A DNA stretch of 13,101 nt from Candidatus Parcubacteria bacterium (GTDB lineage Bacteria > Patescibacteriota > Minisyncoccia > Phycocordibacterales > UBA1006): NCBI GenBank assembly GCA_027031875.1, contig JALVPH010000042.1, forward strand, positions 1-13,101. Reading direction: 5' to 3'. This document shows, piece after piece, positions 6,236 to 12,561 of the stretch. The notes under the pieces were generated by a model. The model did no database searches. It was not told the origin of the DNA and saw only the letters and a program-made list of their open reading frames with translations. A program made the translations under genes and the position numbers. The first letter of the stretch is position 1. Each line of letters opens with the position of its first letter.

Positions 6236-7258
6236 ATGAGAAAGTATGTTTCACAATTTATTATTAGAATTATCTTTGTGTTCATTTTAGGAACACCCCT
6301 TTCCCTCTTTGCACAAGTGGGGAGTTTTCAGCTTTACACAGCTGATGATATTCTCACGGAGATTTATCCAGAGGTTCCTGGCCCACATGAGGAGGTAAAG
6401 CTCCATCTTAAGAGCTACGTATTCAATCTCAATAACTACTACATCGCGTGGTATCTCAATGGGAATAAAGTAAAGGAAGGGTACGGAGAGAGAAATTTTT
6501 CCTTCACCACAGGGAAATCGGGTGAGGTAACACGAGTACAAGCGAATATTGAAATTGCTGGAAAGGTATATAAGAAAGAGTATCGTTTCTCTCCCGCAGT
6601 TGTTGATCTCCTTTGGGAGGCGCAGGATGCGTATGCTCCACCGTTCTACCGCGGGAAGACACTTCCTCTCTACCAAGGAAAGGTAAAAGTTGTTGCAGTT
6701 CCCGAAACGCAAATTATTGAACCAAAGGATTCATCAAACCTTGTCTACTATTGGAAGAGGAATGGTAAGAATGTTATTGGTGCTTCTGGTTTCGGTAAGC
6801 GTTCTTATACGTTCGAAACGGATCCGCTCGTATACAACGAAATCATTATCGTGAGAACGAATGATAGGAGGGAAAATTCGTTTGCAGAAAATAAAATTGG
6901 AATTCACGTGAAGGACTTTTCACCTAAGATCTTGTTCTATAGAATGGATAAGAGCGGACGAATTCTCACGAATCGTGCTCTCAATCGTTTCAGGATGATC
7001 AGCGGCGATTCCGTTCACCTCTCGTTTCACCCTCTCAATATGTCAACAGTGAAGCCTAATTTCGTTGATCTCTTTGTAAGCTGGTTCATTAATGGAGAAG
7101 AGAGAGAGCCACAAGATTTTGCTCGTCAGGACGAACTCGCTATTACTACAGGCGGGGAGCAGGGAGAAGTTGAGATTAAGGTGAAATTAGAAGGGATTCA
7201 AAAGATCCTTCAAACGACAGAGGAGACAGTGCGACTTCTCTTTCAGTCGAAAGAATAA
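6236..7258 (+). CDS. Exported protein with three Ig-like repeats, 340 aa, function unknown
   Basis: An N-terminal signal peptide is clear: basic start, hydrophobic core, and a probable cut after SLFA (residue 26), with no lipobox Cys, so the protein is exported and not a lipoprotein. The mature part is almost all beta structure. Three Ig-like modules share a WxxNG core: AWYLNG (71-76), YWKRNG (172-177) and SWFING (282-287). Each is followed after some 10-15 residues by a paired strand: FSFTTG (88-93), YTFETD (191-196), LAITTG (301-306). The spacing is about 101 and 110 residues. No catalytic motif or cysteine is seen, so an adhesive or structural role outside the membrane is likely. The gene ends 23 bases before the propeller-protein gene without a terminator, so the two probably form an operon and may act together. 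No Shine-Dalgarno sequence is seen before the ATG. The protein name is unknown to me. Confidence 0.8.
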   Translation: MRKYVSQFIIRIIFVFILGTPLSLFAQVGSFQLYTADDILTEIYPEVPGPHEEVKLHLKSYVFNLNNYYIAWYLNGNKVKEGYGERNFSFTTGKSGEVTRVQANIEIAGKVYKKEYRFSPAVVDLLWEAQDAYAPPFYRGKTLPLYQGKVKVVAVPETQIIEPKDSSNLVYYWKRNGKNVIGASGFGKRSYTFETDPLVYNEIIIVRTNDRRENSFAENKIGIHVKDFSPKILFYRMDKSGRILTNRALNRFRMISGDSVHLSFHPLNMSTVKPNFVDLFVSWFINGEEREPQDFARQDELAITTGGEQGEVEIKVKLEGIQKILQTTEETVRLLFQSKE

Positions 7259-7281
7259 GGTAACTACTACGCAACACTATT

Positions 7282-8925
7282 ATGGATTCTAGTAATACGA
7301 AAAAGAAAAGAAAGATTATATTCATTGTAATTGGAATTGTTCTTGTCCTCATTCTTCTATTCTTTCTTTTGAAAGGAAAGCATGTTCCTTTCTTGAATAA
7401 AGTAATGGGAACACTTCCCAAAGGCGAACACGTGCAAGCACCGAAAGAGCGCGGAGAAACAGAGAGACAAGAAACAGGGAAAGTGGAGAAACAGAGAGAA
7501 AAAGAACAACGAAAACCAGAACCACGACTTCGTCGAATTACTGATTTTCCTACAGGTGGATTTGTCGGATTCCAATACGTACATCCAGAACTTGTGAAAG
7601 ATATTGTGATAAACGCACAAGGTGAAAAGCAGGAACTCACACGAGAGATTCAAGTTGAAGAAGATATTGTTCGATATAGTGACATCGCACGAGGGAACGT
7701 TTTCAGAGCAGTACTTAATCCCTATGATCTCAAAAGAGAACTTCTTGTTGAAAATTTCATTCCGAACGTGGAGTATGCATTCTTTTCTCCTGATGGAAAG
7801 CACGTTGCCTTTCAGTATTGGAATAAGCCAGAGCGTACTGCAGAGACCTACCTTGGGAAGATTTACAAGAAGCAACCAAATGTTCAACCGTGTCCCTATA
7901 CATTCAAAAACGTGGAGATAGGAGATGAAGGTGAGCACGTTATAGATCTTCACAAGTTTCTCAACGAAGATCCGAGGACGCGCGTTTCTCTCTCAGGAGT
8001 CAACTCTCCAGGAAACGAAGGAAACGTCGTCGTTCCCGAGACAATTACCGCGATTAAAAATTTCCAAGCAGTTTACGGTCTTACTGTTGATGGAAAGATT
8101 GGAGGGGATACAGAGAAGAAGATGAAGGAAATTTGTGATGCGCGGCAGCTTGAAAAGGCAAAAGAGGAGCTTGCAAAAGAGAAGACACAGTATGATATGG
8201 AAGGGCAGTTTCTTCCGAAAGGGATTGTCGCTATTGCACTCTCACCGGACAGTAAACAACTTTTCACTCTCGAGAAGGTGAAAGATGGGTCTGTTGGCTT
8301 GGTAACGAATTTTGATGATGGAACAAAAAAGACAGCATTTAAATCCCCATTCTCTGAGTGGATTGCACAGTGGAATAGTGACAGAAATATTCAGATTACA
8401 ACGAAAGCGTCCTACATCACCGACTCATACACCTATGGTCTCGATCCGACAACGGGGAGGTATCACAAGACGCTCCCTCAGGAGCATGGGCTTACCACCC
8501 TTGCAAGTCCTGATAATAAAAAAGTATTTATTCACACAGTGAGTGATGGAAAGACAAAAGATTACATTTTCTTTAAAGATGAAGATAAGAAGATTGTGCT
8601 CACTGATGTACACACCTTTCCAGAAAAGTGTGCGTGGACGAGCGATAGCGCAACACTTTACTGTTTCGTTCCTAATAATTTAGAGAAAGACGGAGAGTAT
8701 CCTGATCGTTGGTACCAAGGACTGGAGCTCTTCTCAGATCAACTATGGAAAATTGATGGGAACACAACTCAGGAAGAGCTCGTTTCTGATATTCCTACTG
8801 AATATGGAAAAAATCTCGATGCGTGGAAGGTGGGGATTGATCCAAAGTCTCATTACCTCTACTTCATTGATAAGGGATCTGAGACGCTCTGGAGTTACCG
8901 TCTCTACGACGCAGAGGGAGAGTAG
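7282..8925 (+). CDS. Membrane-anchored TolB-like beta-propeller protein with embedded peptidoglycan-binding domain, 547 aa
   Basis: The start [11 protein letters not shown] is a short basic cytoplasmic tail, followed by one membrane span (12-30) and a charged, disordered stalk (~45-85), placing the rest outside. Propeller-like strands of the TolB/WD40 'SPDG' type are seen at [11 protein letters not shown] (167-177), [12 protein letters not shown] (319-330), [12 protein letters not shown] (407-418), [11 protein letters not shown] (452-462) and [12 protein letters not shown] (518-529). Between the first two lies a PG_binding_1-type domain (~210-285): [15 protein letters not shown], then [20 protein letters not shown]. 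It is flanked by C204 and C285, which could form a disulfide. A charged helix (286-305) leads back into the propeller. Wall binding is inferred from the domain; the propeller's partner is unknown. It is probably co-transcribed with the Ig-like gene upstream. The stop overlaps by one base a GTG that is not used as the rpsO start. Confidence 0.83.
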   Translation: MDSSNTKKKRKIIFIVIGIVLVLILLFFLLKGKHVPFLNKVMGTLPKGEHVQAPKERGETERQETGKVEKQREKEQRKPEPRLRRITDFPTGGFVGFQYVHPELVKDIVINAQGEKQELTREIQVEEDIVRYSDIARGNVFRAVLNPYDLKRELLVENFIPNVEYAFFSPDGKHVAFQYWNKPERTAETYLGKIYKKQPNVQPCPYTFKNVEIGDEGEHVIDLHKFLNEDPRTRVSLSGVNSPGNEGNVVVPETITAIKNFQAVYGLTVDGKIGGDTEKKMKEICDARQLEKAKEELAKEKTQYDMEGQFLPKGIVAIALSPDSKQLFTLEKVKDGSVGLVTNFDDGTKKTAFKSPFSEWIAQWNSDRNIQITTKASYITDSYTYGLDPTTGRYHKTLPQEHGLTTLASPDNKKVFIHTVSDGKTKDYIFFKDEDKKIVLTDVHTFPEKCAWTSDSATLYCFVPNNLEKDGEYPDRWYQGLELFSDQLWKIDGNTTQEELVSDIPTEYGKNLDAWKVGIDPKSHYLYFIDKGSETLWSYRLYDAEGE

Positions 8926-8927
8926 TG

Positions 8928-8956
8928 TTTGCATTTTTCTTCCCTTATGTTACATT
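8928..8956 (+). promoter_or_regulatory. Promoter of rpsO
   Basis: TTTGCA (8928-8933, 4/6 to TTGACA) and TACATT (8951-8956, 4/6 to TATAAT) are separated by 17 bases. The -10 ends 10 bases before the rpsO ATG, giving a leader of only a few bases. No ribosome binding site lies in this stretch (it is T-rich). Confidence 0.45.
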
Positions 8957-8966
8957 TTTTAGCACT

Positions 8967-9233
8967 ATGTTAACTTCAAAGAAGAAGCAAGACGTTATCA
9001 AGGGTGTTCAAACTCATGATTCCGACACTGGTTCTCCTCAGGTGCAGATAGCACTTCTCACCGAACGAATCAAGGAACTCACCGAACATCTTAAAACGCA
9101 TAAAAAAGATATTCATTCCCGAAGAGGGCTTATTAAGATGGTCGATAGGAGAAGGAAGCTCCTCCGCGATTTTCAGAAGAAAGATCCAGAGGCATACCGA
9201 GCACTCATCAAGAAGCTCGGGCTTAAAAAGTAG
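8967..9233 (+). CDS. rpsO: Small ribosomal subunit protein uS15 (S15)
   Basis: S15 binds the central domain of 16S rRNA early in 30S assembly and contributes to a bridge to the 50S subunit. The 88-residue length is normal. Conserved family segments are present: [37 protein letters not shown], and [11 protein letters not shown]. The start MLTSKKK at 8967 fits the family length; an in-frame GTG at 8925 would add 14 Phe-rich residues and overlap the stop of the previous gene. In many bacteria rpsO is followed by pnp; here the next gene is an envelope protein and pnp is absent. The gene has its own promoter and terminator, so it looks like an independent unit set between two envelope genes. Confidence 0.97.
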   Translation: MLTSKKKQDVIKGVQTHDSDTGSPQVQIALLTERIKELTEHLKTHKKDIHSRRGLIKMVDRRRKLLRDFQKKDPEAYRALIKKLGLKK

Positions 9234-9234
9234 A

Positions 9235-9251
9235 AACTACGTGAGGTAGTT
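9235..9251 (+). ncRNA. Small hairpin in the rpsO 3' UTR
   Basis: AACTAC (9235-9240) and GTAGTT (9246-9251) form a perfect 6-bp stem with a GTGAG loop, starting right after the rpsO stop and before the terminator. It is probably just 3'-UTR structure (mRNA stability or processing). It is not a separate RNA gene. Confidence 0.4.
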
Positions 9252-9257
9252 AGATTG

Positions 9258-9287
9258 AAAAAGAAAAGGAACTTCCTTTTCTTTTTT
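9258..9287 (+). terminator. Terminator of rpsO
   Basis: A perfect inverted repeat centred on C9272: purine-rich left arm (9258-9271) and pyrimidine-rich right arm (9273-9286), ending in a run of six T (9282-9287). The next gene's -10 box begins only 13 bases later, so its -35 region lies inside the terminator. Confidence 0.8.
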
Positions 9288-9299
9288 GTATTGAAACGA

Positions 9300-9305
9300 T
9301 ATACT
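9300..9305 (+). promoter_or_regulatory. Leaderless -10 box of the 957-aa protein gene
   Basis: TATACT (5/6 to TATAAT) ends exactly 6 bases before the ATG at 9312, the same geometry as at the PrgI gene. No clear -35 is seen; the position falls in the T-rich arm of the rpsO terminator. There is no Shine-Dalgarno sequence. Confidence 0.5.
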
Positions 9306-9311
9306 ATAAAT

Positions 9312-12185
9312 ATGGATTCTGACGACAGTACAATTCAAGGAATAAATCAGCAGGGGGGTGTGGGAGCATCACAAACACCGAAATGGAAGAGAAATACCCC
9401 CTCTCCTTCTCATACATTGGGGGCCACGAGCAGTTCCTCTACCGCACCACAGTCACACGTGCCTCTTTCACGTCAACCTTCTTCCCCCTTATCGCAAACA
9501 ACAGCAACAGATGAACAATCGAAGGATACCGGAGGTGAATTGAAGGAAATAGAGCAAGAGCATAGCGAAACACGCACAGTGTCAGATGCTCCAGACACGA
9601 TTACGAATAGTGAGCAGATCCCCCAAGTCTCTGTATCTGATGAAGAGAACTCGTCGGTGGGTGCAGGCGCGAAAGATGATGATCTTGATTTACTTCAAAA
9701 GGAGATAGAAGAACTTCTCGGAAAGCTCGAAGAAGAGGAAACGCAATCAGGAGAGAGTGGGTTTTCTCCGAGTCAAAAAGCAGCACTCTCTTCTATTGAA
9801 GAGCGAAGAGAACAGACTTCTCTCTCTCAGGAGGATGTGGTTAAGGAGGACGAAGAATCTCGCGCTGAAGCTATTGAGAAGTTGAAGAAGGAAATCGGGG
9901 CTCAAGTGACGCAGGTTGGAGGAGAAGGTGGTGAGATGAAAAAACCAAAAGGCGTAGAACATACCTACTACGAGGACCTTTCTCAAGCGATGGGGAAAAA
10001 TGATCCACGCACAATGTCAACGCTCATTACAAGAGCACGGATGGAAGAGAAGGTAAAAAAGATTAAATCCCCACTTTCAAAGAAGAATTTCTTCTACATA
10101 ATTGGAAGTATCATTCTTCTTACAGGGGTTATTTTCCTCTTTTCGCTTGTCTTTAAGAAGAAAGAACCAGTTCACTACATTCATGAGAAATCTGTTCCTT
10201 CGCTCGTGTACAGTGATAAGAGCACAGGAGTAAACCTTGCTGCACTCTCTCCCGAAGAAGCAAAACAAGCGGTGAGAAAAGTTCTTGAAGAGAAAGTTCC
10301 GGAGGGGACTATCCATAATGTATATTACGTTGATAAGAAAGATTCAGGGATGGCCATTCGCTTCGGTGTGGATAAGGTCTTTGATAAGCTCGAAGTGAAA
10401 GCTCCTGAATCATTTAGGAATTCTGTTTACCGTAATTTTATGCATGGTGTGTATGGAGGAAGCAAGAATCATCCATTCCTTCTCTTTACTGTTAAATCAT
10501 ATGATAGGGCATTTCGCGCGATGAGGGAGTGGGAGCCTCATATGATTGATGATCTTGGTGTAATGCTTAACCTTCCCGATAAAGCATTTGATAGGAGCCT
10601 CCTTGAACCTGGCTTTCAGGATGACATTATACAGAACAAGACAGTTCGTCTCGCACGTTTTCTCCCAAGAGAGGTGGACGAAACAGGGGAGATTATAGAT
10701 GAAATTTATGGGGATAGTGAAACTTCCTCTAGTGATGCTTCTTCGTATGAAGAAGTAAGTAATACATCCTCTCAAAAAAGCGTAAACAACTCTGTGATCT
10801 CTTCAATTTCTTCACTCCTTTTTCCTCATCTTGCTTACGCGCAACAGAACAGCAATACTGGAGTTATCTGTCGTAAGTACGTGAAAGAATGTTTTAACCT
10901 TCAGGGAGAACAAGTTCCAGAACCTGCTCCAGGGACAAATGACCCAACGATTTTTTGTACGAAAAAAGTTGATTATAGTAAGGTGTATGGAGCCGAGATG
11001 CAGGGGAAGGATGGATATACATGTACAAGTTCTGTAGGAAATGATACCTACGTTGGGACTGGTTCAGAAGGAGAGTATGCACTTTGTTATAAAGCAATTT
11101 TTAAGTGTTACGACGATAATGGAGCAGAGATTGTTAGTCCAACTATCGAGGATATTAACAATCCACGCTATACCTGTATTAGAAAACCAGATTACTCAAC
11201 ACAACCAGTAGGTGATCCTCTTGGAACACTCTCTCAGGATCCTCACTATGTGTGTTATGGTGGAAGAGGAGAGGTTGAAGAGAGTAAGGTAAAACATAGT
11301 GTTGGGAGTGGGCAAGAGGATGAGATAATTGGAGATATATGGGACACCCTTATGCTCTTCATTACACGAGAAGCATACGTTGGTATGCAATGTGACCCTA
11401 TTACTGGTTTTAATTGTCAGTATCTCGATGAACCTTCCATTACCGCAACGCAGAAGTTTCTTAAAACAGCCGGGTTGATGGATAGCTCTTCCCCCGAGGG
11501 GCAACTTGATGTTCTTACTCAGGAGACATTGAGAGATTTTCAGACGATTAATGGAATTAACCCAACTGGTGTTATTGATCAGCAAACAGCGAACCTCATT
11601 CAATCTATCGTGCGTGGACTCGCAAGTGATGTGACCCTCTATGGAGGGAGCGGAATTGCCGCGATCAATGATTACATTGATGGGACGAATGTCGGATTGA
11701 GTGCATACAATGAAGATGTGCAAGCGCTCCAAATATTCCTCTACGCAGAGGGATACCCTGTATCGCAGATTAATGGATTCTTTGATCGCGATACCCTTGA
11801 AGCACTCCAACAGTTCCAGCGAGATCATAACCTCCCTGTAACGACCGGCGAGCCTGGAGATATGAAGATCAACAATGAGACCTTGAACCTCATCAACGGG
11901 ATGATTCAGGAGAAGAACTACCTCGGATCTGGATTTGAGTTGAAAGATGGAAAGCTCGTAGGAACAGGAGTTCTCGAAGGGAAGTTTGGTCCTGGATTTA
12001 TTGGAGAGAGTGTATTTGCAGACGAGTTTAAGAAGGGAGACGTTGTATTAATGTATACCTTCTTGGACGAACACACCCTCCTCATTACAACCCACGAATC
12101 GGTTATTAAAGAAGTAATTAAACGATTAGCGCTCTCTGATCTTTTCAATAAAGAGAGTGATGCAGAAGAAAAACCAGTTTCTTAG
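9312..12185 (+). CDS. Multidomain membrane protein with Cys-rich repeats and two peptidoglycan-binding domains, 957 aa
   Basis: Residues 1-255 are cytoplasmic, low-complexity (S, T, Q, then E-rich helices). One membrane span lies at 260-281, with the rest outside. Residues ~290-450 form a folded region (VYYV; HPFLLFTVKSYDRAF; FQDDIIQNKTVR) that I recall from CPR one-span proteins of unknown function. In those relatives it continues directly into a segment like GDVVLMYTFLDEHTLLITT, which here is found only at ~908-927. The intervening ~450 residues are extra: an S-rich linker, a signal-peptide-like stretch ending AYA/QQ (495-512), two Cys-rich repeats (520-571, 592-648), a Cys pair (C694, C702), and two PG_binding_1-type domains (~707-764 and ~798-863). 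The start at 9312 is set by a TATACT box; the open frame from 9255 would include the rpsO terminator. The gene ends inside a palindromic terminator shared with the DksA-like gene. Probably a wall-anchored envelope protein; exact function unknown. Confidence 0.85.
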   Translation: MDSDDSTIQGINQQGGVGASQTPKWKRNTPSPSHTLGATSSSSTAPQSHVPLSRQPSSPLSQTTATDEQSKDTGGELKEIEQEHSETRTVSDAPDTITNSEQIPQVSVSDEENSSVGAGAKDDDLDLLQKEIEELLGKLEEEETQSGESGFSPSQKAALSSIEERREQTSLSQEDVVKEDEESRAEAIEKLKKEIGAQVTQVGGEGGEMKKPKGVEHTYYEDLSQAMGKNDPRTMSTLITRARMEEKVKKIKSPLSKKNFFYIIGSIILLTGVIFLFSLVFKKKEPVHYIHEKSVPSLVYSDKSTGVNLAALSPEEAKQAVRKVLEEKVPEGTIHNVYYVDKKDSGMAIRFGVDKVFDKLEVKAPESFRNSVYRNFMHGVYGGSKNHPFLLFTVKSYDRAFRAMREWEPHMIDDLGVMLNLPDKAFDRSLLEPGFQDDIIQNKTVRLARFLPREVDETGEIIDEIYGDSETSSSDASSYEEVSNTSSQKSVNNSVISSISSLLFPHLAYAQQNSNTGVICRKYVKECFNLQGEQVPEPAPGTNDPTIFCTKKVDYSKVYGAEMQGKDGYTCTSSVGNDTYVGTGSEGEYALCYKAIFKCYDDNGAEIVSPTIEDINNPRYTCIRKPDYSTQPVGDPLGTLSQDPHYVCYGGRGEVEESKVKHSVGSGQEDEIIGDIWDTLMLFITREAYVGMQCDPITGFNCQYLDEPSITATQKFLKTAGLMDSSSPEGQLDVLTQETLRDFQTINGINPTGVIDQQTANLIQSIVRGLASDVTLYGGSGIAAINDYIDGTNVGLSAYNEDVQALQIFLYAEGYPVSQINGFFDRDTLEALQQFQRDHNLPVTTGEPGDMKINNETLNLINGMIQEKNYLGSGFELKDGKLVGTGVLEGKFGPGFIGESVFADEFKKGDVVLMYTFLDEHTLLITTHESVIKEVIKRLALSDLFNKESDAEEKPVS
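10869..11258 (+). repeat. Two tandem Cys-rich modules in the 957-aa protein
   Basis: Module 1 has C520, C527, C549, C571; module 2 has C592, C599, C622, C648. The spacings are CX6C-X21-C-X21-C and CX6C-X22-C-X25-C. Both share a KxDYS motif after the third Cys. DNA identity is low, so this is an old duplication. Four Cys per module outside the membrane suggests two disulfides each. Confidence 0.75.
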
Positions 12186-12202
12186 GAAACTGGTTTTTCT
12201 TC
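12165..12202. terminator. Shared bidirectional terminator with overlapping stop codons
   Basis: A perfect 17-bp inverted repeat (12165-12181 with 12186-12202) around TTAG. It gives a hairpin with T-run on both strands. It is coding on both sides: the plus-strand stop TAG (12183-12185) and the minus-strand stop TAA (12182-12184) overlap in the loop. Confidence 0.9.
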
Positions 12203-12550
12203 ATCCATATGTGCTTTACAGGTGGTTGCGGTTGGATTTGCACGAAGGCGGTCCTCTTTAATTTCCTTCCCGCAGATGACGCACACCCCATACGTTTCGT
12301 TCTCTATTCGTTTGAGCGCTTCTTCCACACGTTGGTACTGCTGTTCGAGAACGTTGAGGGTTGCAATGTCTCGTTCGAGTTCCTCTGTGATGTCGGCGTC
12401 ATCGAGTGGGTCAGTGTGTTCTTCTTCGTCGTCTCCTATCTTCACCACCCAATCTTTTTTCTGCTCAATACTCCTTCCGATATCGTTAAGCGAAGTGAAG
12501 AGTCGTTCTCTCTCTTCTAATAGGAGCTTCTCATATTCATCGTACTTCAT
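12182..12550 (-). CDS. DksA/TraR family zinc-finger transcription regulator, 122 aa
   Basis: DksA/TraR proteins enter the RNA polymerase secondary channel and change initiation, often with ppGpp. The protein has an N-terminal helix, a coiled-coil hairpin, and a C-terminal zinc finger. At the coiled-coil tip D47-P-L-D50-D-A52 matches the DxxDxA motif used by DksA to act on polymerase. The finger is C90-x2-C93-x17-C111-x2-H114: the fourth ligand is His, not the usual Cys, but four ligands remain. The typical GVCVICGKEI and RLRANPTATTC segments are present. It lies 11 bases after the trigger factor stop codon, so it is probably co-transcribed. A TAAGAT box overlapping that stop codon, 8 bases before this ATG, could also give a leaderless transcript. 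The C-terminus EEKPVS is encoded by the shared terminator. Confidence 0.9.
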   Translation of the reverse strand: MKYDEYEKLLLEERERLFTSLNDIGRSIEQKKDWVVKIGDDEEEHTDPLDDADITEELERDIATLNVLEQQYQRVEEALKRIENETYGVCVICGKEIKEDRLRANPTATTCKAHMDEEKPVS

Positions 12551-12561
12551 ATGTGGCTATC

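Noticed and set aside
7357..7953. Minus-strand open frame of 198 codons, very Phe/Ser/Cys-rich.
   Set aside because: Mirror of a Lys/Glu-rich coding region on the plus strand; no start signal.
11196..11828. Minus-strand open frame of 210 codons.
   Set aside because: Antisense to the peptidoglycan-binding domains of the 957-aa protein, which are clearly coding on the plus strand; composition unlike a protein.
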